A stretch of 64,000 bases of DNA from Glycomyces albidus (GCF_009451885.1 NZ_WIAO01000005.1:1-64000); one strand, 5' to 3'. Shown: positions 25,442-37,231, counted from the stretch's first letter. Program-made: numbers and translations. Notes: generated from the sequence alone by a model not told the origin.

Positions 25442-25875
25442 TCGTCGTCGTGGCCGACACTTCCGGTCTTCTCGCGGCGCTGGACGAGGAGCACCCCGAC
25501 GGCGAGGGGGCCCGCGAGGTCATGCGCACGGCCGGTGTGCTGGTGATCTGCCCGGCTCTCTTCTCCGAACTGGACCACATGGTCACCCGGGATTTCGGGC
25601 GCGAAGCATCCTTGGAGGTGCTCGACGACCTGAGGGTCCGGGTCGACGAGGGGCGCGCGGTGATACCACATGTCTCGGCGCGAACGTTGGATCTGGCACA
25701 AGATGTTCGCCGCCAATATCGCGGTCTCGACCTCGACATCGCGGACGCGTTCAACGTTGTCATCGCCGCTGAATACGAGACCGACGCGATCCTGACACTC
25801 GACCGTCGAGACTTCAGGGCGATCAAACCGCTCGCGCAGTTCGCGGCGTTCCGACTTCTCCCCGACGACCTCTAG
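25438..25875 (+). CDS. vapC: PIN-domain RNase toxin
   Basis: The 145-aa PIN protein has its acidic metal-binding residues in place: D7 (VVVADTSGLL), E44 (ALFSELDHM), and the Asp pair of LDLDIADAF (about 100-103), followed by ILTLDRRDF. It should be an Mg-dependent endoribonuclease held inactive by VapB. Its stop overlaps the convergent methyltransferase stop by 3 nt. Confidence 0.87.
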   Translation: MIVVVADTSGLLAALDEEHPDGEGAREVMRTAGVLVICPALFSELDHMVTRDFGREASLEVLDDLRVRVDEGRAVIPHVSARTLDLAQDVRRQYRGLDLDIADAFNVVIAAEYETDAILTLDRRDFRAIKPLAQFAAFRLLPDDL

Positions 25876-27035
25876 GCTTCGCCGCAGAGCAGGGCCGCGT
25901 GGGACTCGCCGATTCTTGTCGCCACCAGCGTGGCTTCTTCGGGTCCCTTCAGTTTCAGTTGCTTTCGGAGGGCCGCCGGGTCGATTCCGGTTCCTCTTTG
26001 CTTGATCGTGAGGCGACCGATGCCTCGGTCTGCCAGGAGCGCCTTGAGTCTCCTGGGGTGCAAAGGCCAGACCTCTTCGACCTTCCAGGCTCTGGCGAAC
26101 GGGGTTTCGATCAGCTCGTCGCCGTAGAGGTACGCGATGTGCTCGTTCGCGGTGTGCGCGTTCAGATCTTGAGCGAGTTCCGCCACCAGGCCCGCTCTGA
26201 TGACCGCGCCGTCCGGTTCGTAGAGGTAGGTCGCCACCTCGCCCACCTCGGCCCGCTCCTCGCCGGTGCCGGTCAGTTCGTGCCACTCGCCGGCCTTGAG
26301 CAGACTCGCCCTCCGCTCGACCTGAGCGGCCTCGCCGAGCCACAGGCACGCCTCGACCACGTCCCTCTCGACCGAGACCCATTCCGCCTCGGCTCCTTCC
26401 GGGATCCACTCGTGGCCGATGCCCGGCCCCAGTTTCACCGCCGCGAAGCGCGCTCCGCGGAGGTGTTCCAGGAGCTCGTCCAGGGGCGGCGAGTAGTCGG
26501 CCGGGTTGAAGTTGCGGCCGGCGCCCGACCGCCTCGCCGGGTCGGCGAACGCCGCATCGGCGAGGGGCGTCCGCAGCGCGTCGCCCACCTGCACGTCCAC
26601 GGCCAGTCCCATCGCCTCCGCGTTCGCCCGCGCGTACGCCGCGGTCTCGGCGCTCATGTCGACTGCCTCGACCGCCAGGCCCGCCTCCGCGAACGCGAGC
26701 GCCTCCGTACCCAGCCCGCAGCACAGGTCGGTCACCCGGCCCGCCGCGGCCGCGAAGCGGGCCGCGCGGCGCTCCGCGACCGGCCACCGCGTGGCCTGCT
26801 CGAGCCCCGGCCGCGTGAAGTAGAGCCGGTCCGCCCGGTCCCCGAACTTGGCCCGCGCGTGGCGCCTCAGGTCCGCCAAGGTCAGGGCCGCCGCGGCCAG
26901 GTCCGGTTCGACCCCGGCCTTGCGGAGCGCCAGCGGGGCCCGGTCGCCGTCGCGTTCGAGGACCTCGGCGGCGCGGTCCTGGAGCCCCGGATCGGCCTTG
27001 AGCGCTTCGAGCAGGCTGGTGTGCACGAGGTCCAT
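25872..27035 (-). CDS. Class I SAM-dependent methyltransferase with THUMP-like C-terminal domain
   Basis: The 387-aa protein has the SAM motif I VTDLCCGLGTEALAFA (about 97-112) and VEAVDMS as motif II. A following ADPARRSGAGRNFNPADYSP segment replaces the usual catalytic NPPY-type loop. The C-terminal 90 residues resemble the THUMP-like domain found in this actinobacterial family, ending KLKGPEEATLVATRIG. The substrate is unknown; RNA is likely (inference). I chose ATG 27035 over a GTG at 27071 that lacks supporting features. Confidence 0.78.
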   Translation of the reverse strand: MDLVHTSLLEALKADPGLQDRAAEVLERDGDRAPLALRKAGVEPDLAAAALTLADLRRHARAKFGDRADRLYFTRPGLEQATRWPVAERRAARFAAAAGRVTDLCCGLGTEALAFAEAGLAVEAVDMSAETAAYARANAEAMGLAVDVQVGDALRTPLADAAFADPARRSGAGRNFNPADYSPPLDELLEHLRGARFAAVKLGPGIGHEWIPEGAEAEWVSVERDVVEACLWLGEAAQVERRASLLKAGEWHELTGTGEERAEVGEVATYLYEPDGAVIRAGLVAELAQDLNAHTANEHIAYLYGDELIETPFARAWKVEEVWPLHPRRLKALLADRGIGRLTIKQRGTGIDPAALRKQLKLKGPEEATLVATRIGESHAALLCGEA

Positions 27036-27092
27036 GCTATGACGATGGAGACCCGGGCTTGACGCCCCCACCTGGGCGAACTAACCTCTGCC

Positions 27093-27119
27093 TTAGCACT
27101 CGCAGGGCGAGATTGCTAA
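27093..27119 (+). promoter_or_regulatory. CIRCE element 1 upstream of groES
   Basis: TTAGCACTC-N9-GATTGCTAA has one mismatch to the CIRCE consensus. It lies 15 nt before CIRCE 2. Confidence 0.85.
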
Positions 27120-27123
27120 GCGC

Positions 27124-27129
27124 TATGAT
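27124..27129 (+). promoter_or_regulatory. groES -10 candidate
   Basis: TATGAT sits between the two CIRCE elements, so HrcA at either site would overlap the promoter. Confidence 0.5.
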
Positions 27130-27133
27130 CGCA

Positions 27134-27160
27134 TTGGCACTCTCTCCGTGAGAGTGCCAG
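27134..27160 (+). promoter_or_regulatory. CIRCE element 2 upstream of groES
   Basis: TTGGCACTC-N9-GAGTGCCAG is the GGCACTC variant common in actinomycete groESL promoters. Confidence 0.88.
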
Positions 27161-27251
27161 CCACGGGCCGGTGCCTCGGCACCCGCGACGACGAGACCCG
27201 CGCTCTCGTGGCGGACATCCGTATCGAACACGTCAGGTTTGGAGAAACCAA

Positions 27252-27551
27252 GTGAGCAAGGCTGCCATCAAGCCGCTGGGCGACCGCATCGTTGTCCAGG
27301 CGAACGAGGCCGAGACCACCACTGCCTCGGGTCTCGTCATCCCGGACACCGCCAAGGAGAAGCCGCAGGAAGGCACCGTTCTGGCCGTCGGCCCGGGCGC
27401 CTTCGACGACAAGGGCAACCGCCTCCCGATCGATGTCAAGGTCGGCGACGTGGTCATCTACTCCAAGTACGGCGGCACCGAGGTCAAGTACAACGGCGAG
27501 GAGTACCTCGTCCTGTCCTCGCGCGACGTCCTCGCGGTCGTCGAAAACTAA
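27252..27551 (+). CDS. groES: Co-chaperonin GroES
   Basis: The 99-aa lid of the chaperonin has the mobile-loop segment [23 protein letters not shown] and the dome motif [22 protein letters not shown] 27252 ([12 protein letters not shown]) follows GGAG by 7 nt. It is first in the groES-groEL1 operon. Two CIRCEs upstream indicate HrcA repression. A hairpin separates it from groEL. Confidence 0.96.
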   Translation: MSKAAIKPLGDRIVVQANEAETTTASGLVIPDTAKEKPQEGTVLAVGPGAFDDKGNRLPIDVKVGDVVIYSKYGGTEVKYNGEEYLVLSSRDVLAVVEN

Positions 27552-29249
<1,698 letters not shown>

Positions 29250-29284
29250 GCCCGGGATCGCCTGAGCCGCAGTACGACCCGACC

Positions 29285-29313
29285 GAGGGCCGCCGACACC
29301 GTCGGCGGCCCTC
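29285..29313 (+). terminator. Terminator after groEL
   Basis: GAGGGCCGCCGAC and its exact complement flank a 3-nt loop, 36 nt past the stop. Confidence 0.75.
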
Positions 29314-29364
29314 CGGCGTTCGCACAGGCGGACTGGACGCCGGGAGAACCGAAAGTGTCAACAT

Positions 29365-29392
29365 CCCGACAGTTTGTCGCGGAGCTGTCGGG
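29365..29392. repeat. 8-bp inverted repeat between groEL and the ATPase gene
   Basis: CCCGACAG-N12-CTGTCGGG is a perfect inverted repeat in the 327-nt convergent spacer. Its function is not known. Confidence 0.4.
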
Positions 29393-29407
29393 AAACCGAT
29401 AGAGTTC

Positions 29408-29451
29408 AAGTGCCTTCGCGGCCTTTGGGGATCGGAGCCGCGAAGGCACTT
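29408..29451. terminator. Second, bidirectional hairpin in the groEL-ATPase spacer
   Basis: A perfect 15-bp stem (AAGTGCCTTCGCGGC and complement) surrounds a 14-nt loop and is flanked by a T-rich end. It can serve transcription from either side. Confidence 0.65.
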
Positions 29452-29576
29452 TCATGTCTACGTTTCGGACGAGTGTTCAGTTCCGCCCCTGCCGCAAACC
29501 AGCCCGTCGCCGCCGGCCCTGTCGCAGCGGCCCCGCCGCATCGCCTGCCCCGCTTCGCCCGGCGCCGTCGGTCCGC

Positions 29577-31304
29577 TCACTGCCGCACCCGCAGCTCCCG
29601 CATCCGGTTGAGCGCCGCGGCCACCTCGAACCGCCTCGGGATCGCGAAGTCCACGTCCCGGATCCGCAGCAGCTCCGCCTCGCCCCCGGCATCGAGGGCG
29701 GCGTCCAACCGGTCCAGCGCCTCCGCGACCGTGGCCTTCCCGTCGATCCAGCCCCGCCGCACCGCGGCCTCGAGCGCGAGCCCGATCCCGGCGGTCATCG
29801 ACGGGTCGGTGATCTGCTCGACCGCCCGCACGTCGATCTCGGACTCGCCGAACCGCAGCCCGTCGGTGCCGCCCGCGCGGATCTTCTGCCTCCCCCGCGA
29901 CTCCGACGACACCGAGCCCGCGTCGATCACGCGCGCCCGCGGCATCCGGAACCCCTCGGCCTCGACCCGCCGCCCGGTCGGCTTCGCCGCCAGGGACTTC
30001 GCGCGCTCGGTCACGTCCTCGGGCACGTACGCGTCCATCAGGATCACCCGGTCGGCGACGTCCATGTAGTCGCCGGAGCCGCCCATGACGAGCACGACCG
30101 CCACGCCGTGGTCGTCGGCCATCGACCGCACGACGTCGACGAGCGGTGTCAGCGGCTCGCGGTCCTTCGCGACGAGCTCCTGCATCCGCGCGTCGCGGAT
30201 CATCAGGTTCGTCGCGGCCGTGTCCTCGTCGATGAGCAGCACCCGCGCGCCGGCTTCGAGCGACTCGACGACGGCGGCGGCCTGCGAGGTGGAGCCGGAG
30301 GCGTTCTCGGTCGAGAAGTGCCGCGTGTCGTCCCCTGACGGCAGGTGGTCGACGAACGCGTGGACGTCGACGCCGGTGACGGACCGCCCGTCCTCGGCGC
30401 GGATCTTCACGGTGCTCCGGTCGGCGACGACGAAGTCGCGGCCGTCGCTGGGGACGTGGTCCCACACGCCGGCTTCGAGGGCCCGCAGGAGGGTCGACTT
30501 GCCGTGGAAGCCGCCGCCGACGATGAGCGTGACCCCCGGGCCGATGCCCATGCCGCGCACGGTTCCCGCGTGCGGCAGTTCGACCTCGACGGCGAGCGAG
30601 TCGGGGGAGCGGAACGGCACCCCGGACGCCATCGGCCGGTCGTCCACTCCGGACCGCCGGGCGAGCATGGACCCGTCGGCGACGAACGCCACGAGCCCCT
30701 GCGCGGCGACCGCCTCCCTCAGGGCCGCGACGTCGTCGGCGTGCCGCATCCAGGTCCCGGCCTCCTCTTCGCCCACGGCGAGCGCGTCGTCGGCGGCGCC
30801 GGGGAGGTCCTCGCACAGCAGCCGCGCGGCCTGCCGTCCGGCGATGCGCCGCCCGTGCCCGGGGAGCTGCGCGCCGAGGCGGAACACGACGGAGCCGTCA
30901 TCGCCGACCTCGCATGAGGACCGGCGCAGGATCTCCTGGCCGCCGGCGTCGATCCTGAGGTCCCTTGTCGGGCAGGCCCGTTTGAACCGCTTCGCGAGGA
31001 GCACCGCGATCGCGCGGCGCCGCTCGGGGGTCGCGTGCCACTCGGGGAGCAGGTCGGCCGCATCGGCGTCGAAGTGGAGCTCCACGCGGCTCGGCGGGGC
31101 GTAGGGATCCGACTGGACCTTCGATATGTCCAGAATCGCCAGACCTGTCCGCCATTTGCCACGCAAGGATTTATATCGGCCGTAACTCGTACCTTCCAGG
31201 GCCGTTAGTTCGTTAGACAGGTCATGGCGAGGTGGATGTGAACGATGATCACCAAAATCGCTGGACTCGGCCCAGTGCTGTCGTCCGCCTCTTCGCTGTG
31301 TCAT
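29577..31304 (-). CDS. ABC-class P-loop ATPase (isolated, PF09818-like)
   Basis: The protein of up to 575 aa resembles the stand-alone predicted ATPases of the ABC class. Its Walker A is GGGFHGKSTLLRAL and its Walker B is ARVLLIDEDTAATNLMIRD. A signature-like STENASGSTSQAAAVVESLE precedes Walker B, and MGGSGDYMDVADRVILMDAY follows. No membrane domain is present, and the cellular role of the family is unknown. The frame is open from ATG 31304, but homologues begin near SNELTALEGTSYGRYKSLRG, so the true start may be a CTG near 31220. Confidence 0.75.
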   Translation of the reverse strand: MTQRRGGRQHWAESSDFGDHRSHPPRHDLSNELTALEGTSYGRYKSLRGKWRTGLAILDISKVQSDPYAPPSRVELHFDADAADLLPEWHATPERRRAIAVLLAKRFKRACPTRDLRIDAGGQEILRRSSCEVGDDGSVVFRLGAQLPGHGRRIAGRQAARLLCEDLPGAADDALAVGEEEAGTWMRHADDVAALREAVAAQGLVAFVADGSMLARRSGVDDRPMASGVPFRSPDSLAVEVELPHAGTVRGMGIGPGVTLIVGGGFHGKSTLLRALEAGVWDHVPSDGRDFVVADRSTVKIRAEDGRSVTGVDVHAFVDHLPSGDDTRHFSTENASGSTSQAAAVVESLEAGARVLLIDEDTAATNLMIRDARMQELVAKDREPLTPLVDVVRSMADDHGVAVVLVMGGSGDYMDVADRVILMDAYVPEDVTERAKSLAAKPTGRRVEAEGFRMPRARVIDAGSVSSESRGRQKIRAGGTDGLRFGESEIDVRAVEQITDPSMTAGIGLALEAAVRRGWIDGKATVAEALDRLDAALDAGGEAELLRIRDVDFAIPRRFEVAAALNRMRELRVRQ

Positions 31305-31384
31305 GCCCCCAGTTTCCCATCAGGGTCGAGGTCTTCGCGTCAGCGAACCCGAACACCAAGCGTCCACGCCTCTTCCCGGAAACC

Positions 31385-31406
31385 TCGAAAAGTCACTCGA
31401 AAATTC
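31385..31406 (+). promoter_or_regulatory. Direct repeats upstream of the BldM-like gene
   Basis: TCGAAAAGTC and TCGAAAATTC are 12 nt apart, about 90 nt before the start codon. This is a possible activator site. Confidence 0.35.
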
Positions 31407-31493
31407 GCGCGAACACGCGTCATGGCGGCGGATCGCCTGCGTGCTGGAACTAGAGAGACACGCACGGCCTACCGCACCGAAAGGTAGAACAAA

Positions 31494-32114
31494 GTGAGAA
31501 CCGTACTGGTCTGTGTTAAGACTCCTCAAGCCGGACAGAAGATCTCGGCCTGCGCGACCCGCATGGGCCTGGCGCAGGCGGTCAAGTCGGTCGAGGGATC
31601 GCCCGAGCTCTTCATCGAGCTCGGCCGCCGCCAGGTGGACGTGGTGCTGGTCGACGTCGGCCTCGCCGCCCCGGACCCGGTCAAGTTCGTCAAGACCGTC
31701 CGCGCCCGTTCGCCCCGCACCGGGGTCCTGCTGTCCGGCGCGGCGGACCCCCGTACCGCCGCGATGGTGGTGGCCGCGGGCGCCCGGGGCGTCATCCGCA
31801 CGCCGTCCAACAACTCCGACGACCTGCTGGTCGCCCTCGCGCAGGCGATCATGTTCGCCTCCCCGAGCCTCCAGCGCGTCACCGAGACCGTCCCCCGGCA
31901 GCGCTCGACCCTCCAGGGGATGAAGCTGACCGAGCGCGAGCTCCAGGTCCTCCGCGGCATGAGCGAAGGCAAGTCGAACGCCGAGATCGGGCGCGACCTG
32001 TTCGTCTCGGAGGACACCGTCAAGACCCACGCGCGGCGCATGTTCCGCAAGCTCGGCGCGCGCGACCGGGCCCACGCCGTGGCCGAGGCGTTCCGCTCGG
32101 GCCTCGTCTGCTGA
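31494..32114 (+). CDS. BldM-like orphan response regulator with LuxR-type HTH
   Basis: The 206-aa protein has a C-terminal LuxR HTH (LTERELQVLRGMSEGKSNAE, then SEDTVKTHARRMFRKLGARD) nearly the same as that of the Streptomyces developmental regulator BldM. BldM also lies between groESL and guaB in Streptomyces (from memory). The receiver keeps an Asp at VVLVDVGLA but lacks the N-terminal acidic pair that binds Mg (VLVCVKTPQ instead of a DD), so phosphorylation is doubtful. It may act as a ligand- or partner-controlled regulator. A duplicated hairpin follows it. Confidence 0.82.
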   Translation: MRTVLVCVKTPQAGQKISACATRMGLAQAVKSVEGSPELFIELGRRQVDVVLVDVGLAAPDPVKFVKTVRARSPRTGVLLSGAADPRTAAMVVAAGARGVIRTPSNNSDDLLVALAQAIMFASPSLQRVTETVPRQRSTLQGMKLTERELQVLRGMSEGKSNAEIGRDLFVSEDTVKTHARRMFRKLGARDRAHAVAEAFRSGLVC

Positions 32115-32127
32115 CGCGTCGACCGCG

Positions 32128-32255
32128 GATCCACTGAGGACCGCAGCCGGTCCCGCCTGGCAGGACGGGATACCGCGCGGTCCGACCCGGCGCCGACGTC
32201 GATCCACCGAGGACCGCAGCCGGCCCCTGGCAGGACGGGACGGTACGCGGTCCGA
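32128..32255 (+). repeat. Duplicated about 55-nt stem-loop, probable tandem terminators
   Basis: Copies at 32128-32185 and 32201-32255 share GATCCAC-GAGGACCGCAGCC, GGCAGGACGGGA and GCGGTCCGA. Within each, GGACCGC pairs with GCGGTCC, so each folds as one hairpin. They lie between the convergent BldM-like and amidase stops. Confidence 0.7.
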
Positions 32256-32281
32256 GACGACGCCGCGGCAGCGAAGCTGAA

Positions 32282-33457
32282 TCAGTGCGGATCGGCAAGG
32301 GCCAGCAGGGCCTCGTCGCCTCCCGGAGTGGCGACGAGCTGCAGGCCCACCGGCAGGTCCTCGACCGTGCCCGCGGGGAGCGCGAGCCCGGGGGCGCCGG
32401 CGAGCCCGGCGATGCACGTCAAGCGCACGATGGCCTCGCGGTCGGGCTCCTGCCCGATCAGCGGCGCGGGTCCGGGCGCGGCGGGGATCGCGAGCGCGGT
32501 GCCCTCGGGGAGCCGGTCCCTGACTAGCGCCACCACGCCGCTGCGGACCCGCTGCGCCCCGGTCACGTCGGCGCTGCCGAGCTTCGACGCGGCCGCGAAG
32601 CGCGCCTTGACGCCCGGCCCGAACTCGGGCCTCGACGCCTCGATCCACGCGCCGTGCGCCTGCCACGCCTCCCACGCCTGGAGCGCCGCATAGGCCCGGC
32701 GGGCGGATTCGAGGGGCGTGACCGCGCCCGCGGCCGCGCCGGTGTCGTGCCGGACGCCGAAGTGCGGGTCGTCGAAGAACGGGGAGGTGTCCACTTCGAG
32801 CCCGAGCGATTCGACGGCGGGCATGACCGCCGCGCGGGTCGCCTCTGACTGCTCGTCCCAGATGTCGCGGGGTGCGAGCAGCCGGGTGATCGGCGCGTGC
32901 GCCTCCTCCGGTGCGCCGAGGAGCACCTCCATGGCGAGGCGCAGCGTGCGCGCGTCGCGGGTGAGGACCCCCGCCGTGTCGAATGTGGGCGCGAGCGGCA
33001 CGACGCCTTCGAGGCTCACCCGCCCGTGCGTGGGCCGCAGCCCGAACAGGCCGCAGTAGGAGGCGGGCACGCGGATCGACCCGCCGGTGTCGGTGCCGAG
33101 CCCGATGTCCGCGAGGCCCTGCGCGACCGCGGACGCCGACCCGGACGACGAGCCGCCGGGGACGCGCCCGGGCGCGGCCGGGTTGTCCGGGACGCCGTAG
33201 TGGGCGTTGCTGCCGTTGAGGCTCCACGCGAGCTCGTCGGTGACGGTCTTGCCGACGACGCGCGCGCCGGCCGCCCGCAGCAGTGCGACGGCCTCGGCGT
33301 CCTTCTCGGCGGGGCCGTGCGTCTCCAGCCAGCGCGGATTCCCTGCGCCCGTCGGGGTTCCGGCCAGGTCGAACAGGTCTTTGACGGCGAGGCGCAGGCC
33401 TTCGAGCGGCCCGGAGCCGCCGGCGTCGTCGACGAGGGCGATGAACGGATCGGACAC
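32282..33457 (-). CDS. Amidase-signature family hydrolase
   Basis: The 391-aa protein has the Ser-Ser-Lys triad segments of amidase-signature enzymes: RLAVKDLFDLAGTPTGAGN (catalytic Lys), PGGSSSGSASAVAQGLADIG (cis-Ser) and GTDTGGSIRVPASYCGLFG (nucleophile Ser). It hydrolyses an amide of unknown identity. It is not GatA: there are no gatB/gatC genes and it is shorter. GTG 33457 (MSDPFIALVDD) has GGAG upstream. The frame extends further but without a start signal. Confidence 0.85.
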   Translation of the reverse strand: MSDPFIALVDDAGGSGPLEGLRLAVKDLFDLAGTPTGAGNPRWLETHGPAEKDAEAVALLRAAGARVVGKTVTDELAWSLNGSNAHYGVPDNPAAPGRVPGGSSSGSASAVAQGLADIGLGTDTGGSIRVPASYCGLFGLRPTHGRVSLEGVVPLAPTFDTAGVLTRDARTLRLAMEVLLGAPEEAHAPITRLLAPRDIWDEQSEATRAAVMPAVESLGLEVDTSPFFDDPHFGVRHDTGAAAGAVTPLESARRAYAALQAWEAWQAHGAWIEASRPEFGPGVKARFAAASKLGSADVTGAQRVRSGVVALVRDRLPEGTALAIPAAPGPAPLIGQEPDREAIVRLTCIAGLAGAPGLALPAGTVEDLPVGLQLVATPGGDEALLALADPH

Positions 33458-33656
33458 GGTCGGTCTCCTTCGGCAGCATGGGGCGGGCGCCTTCGACGCG
33501 GCCGTCCTCGTTCCGTCGCACTCGGCTCGGACGCGGCCGGCGGTGCCGCGGCGTCGTGGTCCAGTGTTCCCCGGTTTCGCGGCACGGCCCGCGAACGCCG
33601 CGGCGAGTTTCCCCACAGCCCGGTCCGGCGGACCGGAGTGGACGGTCGCGCTCCCC

Positions 33657-34586
33657 TCAGTCCTCGGACTCGGCGAGGAACGCGGCCAGTTCCGCCCGGA
33701 GGTCGCGGGACCTGGTGGCGCTCCTGCTCGTCATCAGGTCGACCGCCTCCCAGGCGAGCCGCCAGTCCGCTTCGGCGGCCGCGTTCGTCAGGGCCCTGAG
33801 GTCGGCGTGCTCGCGGATGCCGCTGTAGGCCTGCTCGGCGGAGAACGCGTCCATGGTCTCGAAGTGCCCGGGCAGCGGCTGGCGGCCGGGTTCGCCGAAG
33901 GACAGGAGCGTCAGTGCGATGAGGTGCCCGGTCCGCGCCACGGCGAACACCTGCCCAGGGAGGATCTCGAGCGGTTCGGCCGCGGCGGTGATCTCGGCTT
34001 CGATGCCGGAGGCGGCGAAGATCAGGTCGACGTCGAGGTCGCGCTCGCCGGTGTCGTCGACGAGCCGCGCGCCGGCGACGAGGCCGTTCGGGTGCTGCTC
34101 GATCTCGATGTTGAACGGGTCGGCGGGTCGGCCGTGCTCGTGGTCCCAGTCCTTGACCGACATCTGGTCGGTGACGCTGATCGTGCGGAGCCCGGCTTCT
34201 TCGAGCGCGTCCAGGATCGCGTGCGCGACGTCCTCCTCCTTGACGGCGAGGATCACGCTGGCGTGGGTCATGTACGCGGGTTCGATCCGGGCCGAGACCG
34301 CGAGGCTCCCGCCGAGCGCCCAGGGCGCTTCGAGCGCGTCGAACGCGACGGCGAGCCGCTCGTACGCGCGCTCGAGGCCGTTCGACTCGGGTCCGGCGGG
34401 GCGCTCGCCGGGGGCGCCGAAGTCCTGGATCCCGTCGGTGCTCATCCATTCCAGGAGGGCGCGCTGCTGCTCCCGCACGCCGAGGCCCGGCCGTTCCCGC
34501 AGCACCTTCATGCGGTACATGCGCAGACGGGTCTCGTCCATTTCCCGGGCCAGCCGCAGGCGGTCCTCCGGCGTGAGTGATGCCAT
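33657..34586 (-). CDS. Nucleotidyltransferase-fold protein with degenerate active site
   Basis: In the 309-aa protein the central part, APWALGGSLAVSARIEPAYM, then VDLIFAASGIEAEITAAAEP and GQVFAVARTGHLIALTLLS, matches actinobacterial nucleotidyltransferase/AbiEii-like proteins. The expected metal-binding DxD after the GGxA helix reads THASVILAV, so the catalytic aspartates are missing. It is probably inactive as a transferase. ATG 34586 is 6 nt after a minus-strand TACCCT, indicating a leaderless start. Confidence 0.65.
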   Translation of the reverse strand: MASLTPEDRLRLAREMDETRLRMYRMKVLRERPGLGVREQQRALLEWMSTDGIQDFGAPGERPAGPESNGLERAYERLAVAFDALEAPWALGGSLAVSARIEPAYMTHASVILAVKEEDVAHAILDALEEAGLRTISVTDQMSVKDWDHEHGRPADPFNIEIEQHPNGLVAGARLVDDTGERDLDVDLIFAASGIEAEITAAAEPLEILPGQVFAVARTGHLIALTLLSFGEPGRQPLPGHFETMDAFSAEQAYSGIREHADLRALTNAAAEADWRLAWEAVDLMTSRSATRSRDLRAELAAFLAESED

Positions 34587-34592
34587 ACCGCC

Positions 34593-34598
34593 AGGGTA
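34593..34598 (-). promoter_or_regulatory. Leaderless -10 of the nucleotidyltransferase-fold gene
   Basis: TACCCT on the minus strand lies 6 nt before the ATG at 34586. Confidence 0.5.
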
Positions 34599-34659
34599 AA
34601 TCGGTTCCCCCGCCGACCTCAAACGGCCGCACCCGCGGGTTCGGCTCCCGGCGCGCCCC

Positions 34660-35025
34660 TCAGTCGATCTCGCCGTGGGTCCGCAGCCAGCAGTCGGAGA
34701 AGCCGCGGGCGTAGTCCCAGGTCACGTAGTGCGCGGGGTCGGGGTCGAAGGCCGGTTCGTGCACCTGGGCGCAGTTGGCCTCCAGGAGGCCGCGGAGGTT
34801 CGCCATGAGCAGGCCCCAGGTGAAGTAGTGCGATTCGTCGCAGTCGGCGCAGTCGACCACGACGCCCCGGTAGCCCTGCGGTTGCAACACCTTCTCGAAC
34901 GTCTCCAGTTCGTGGAGGTCCTCGAGGAGGTCGGCGCGGTCGTCGTCGTCCAGCTCGGGTTCGAACGCGAGCGCCTCCGCGTGGTCGGGATCGTCGGCGA
35001 ACGGGTCGCGAGGCTCCTCATACAC
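34660..35025 (-). CDS. DUF5319-like acidic protein
   Basis: The 121-aa protein has an acidic N-terminus (DPFADDPDHAEALAFEPELD) and a conserved core with the VVDCADCDESHYFTWGLLMA motif, a CxxC pair, and PAHYVTWDYARGFSDC. It is recognisable as a small actinobacteria-specific family of unknown function (DUF5319 by memory). GTG 35025 follows TAGGCT by 6 nt without a Shine-Dalgarno. It diverges from a small acidic protein upstream of guaB. Confidence 0.75.
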   Translation of the reverse strand: MYEEPRDPFADDPDHAEALAFEPELDDDDRADLLEDLHELETFEKVLQPQGYRGVVVDCADCDESHYFTWGLLMANLRGLLEANCAQVHEPAFDPDPAHYVTWDYARGFSDCWLRTHGEID

Positions 35026-35031
35026 GGTTCA

Positions 35032-35037
35032 AGCCTA
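35032..35037 (-). promoter_or_regulatory. Leaderless -10 of the DUF5319-like gene
   Basis: TAGGCT on the minus strand lies 6 nt before GTG 35025. Confidence 0.55.
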
Positions 35038-35208
35038 ACGCCACGGCGCCGCCGCGGCCTGCTCCCGGCGCGGCGGCGCCTGGTGGGCGCGGGTGCGGGG
35101 CGCGGGACTCCCGGATGCGTGCCACCATCGCAATCGGGTGCTGACACGGCGTACCCCGCTCGTTAGCATGGGCTGCAAGTCAACCCGATGGATGCGAGGA
35201 GACGGCAT

Positions 35209-35376
35209 ATGGACAGCTTCGGCGAGAACGTGGAAGAGATCTTCGACGACGTGGTGGACGGGGTCGCGGACACGGTCACCGACATCGACGCCACCGAGGT
35301 GTTCGAGGACGTCAGCGAAGGCGTCGGCGACGCGTGGGACACCGTGTCGGACGAGGCCGGGGAGCTCTTCGAGTAG
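35209..35376 (+). CDS. Small acidic repeat protein, unknown
   Basis: The 55-aa protein contains about 20 Asp/Glu residues and no Lys or Arg. A repeating V-E-x-I/V-F-(D/E)-D-V pattern recurs (NVEEIFDDVVDGVADTV, EVFEDVSEGVGDAWDTV), suggesting a short amphipathic or coiled helix. ATG 35209 has GAGGAGA 8 nt upstream. It is terminated by a 15-bp hairpin before guaB, so it forms its own small unit. No function is assigned; a nucleic-acid mimic or partner-binding peptide is possible. Confidence 0.6.
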   Translation: MDSFGENVEEIFDDVVDGVADTVTDIDATEVFEDVSEGVGDAWDTVSDEAGELFE

Positions 35377-35451
35377 CCCCGCCCCGCGAGCAGCACACCC
35401 TCGGCACACCCTTGGCACTCTCTTCACCCGCGACCTGATTCACCCGACCGG

Positions 35452-35477
35452 TTCACTCATACACCCGGTTCACTCAT
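35452..35477 (+). repeat. Direct repeat CCGGTTCACTCAT, two copies
   Basis: CCGGTTCACTCAT occurs twice, about 16 nt apart, immediately before the terminator hairpin. Role unknown. Confidence 0.45.
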
Positions 35478-35509
35478 GCGGCCCCGGGGACGCCCGTCCC
35501 CGGGGCCGC
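35478..35509 (+). terminator. Terminator of the small acidic protein gene
   Basis: A perfect 15-bp GC-rich stem (GCGGCCCCGGGGACG and complement) has a 2-nt centre. Confidence 0.7.
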
Positions 35510-35575
35510 TCCACGTCCCGCGGAATTCAGTCCCTCGAATTCAGCGGATGACCGGATGCCCAGCTCCCGCCGTGA

Positions 35576-37207
<1,632 letters not shown>

Positions 37208-37231
37208 TCGGGACCTGTAGGAGGAGAGACT

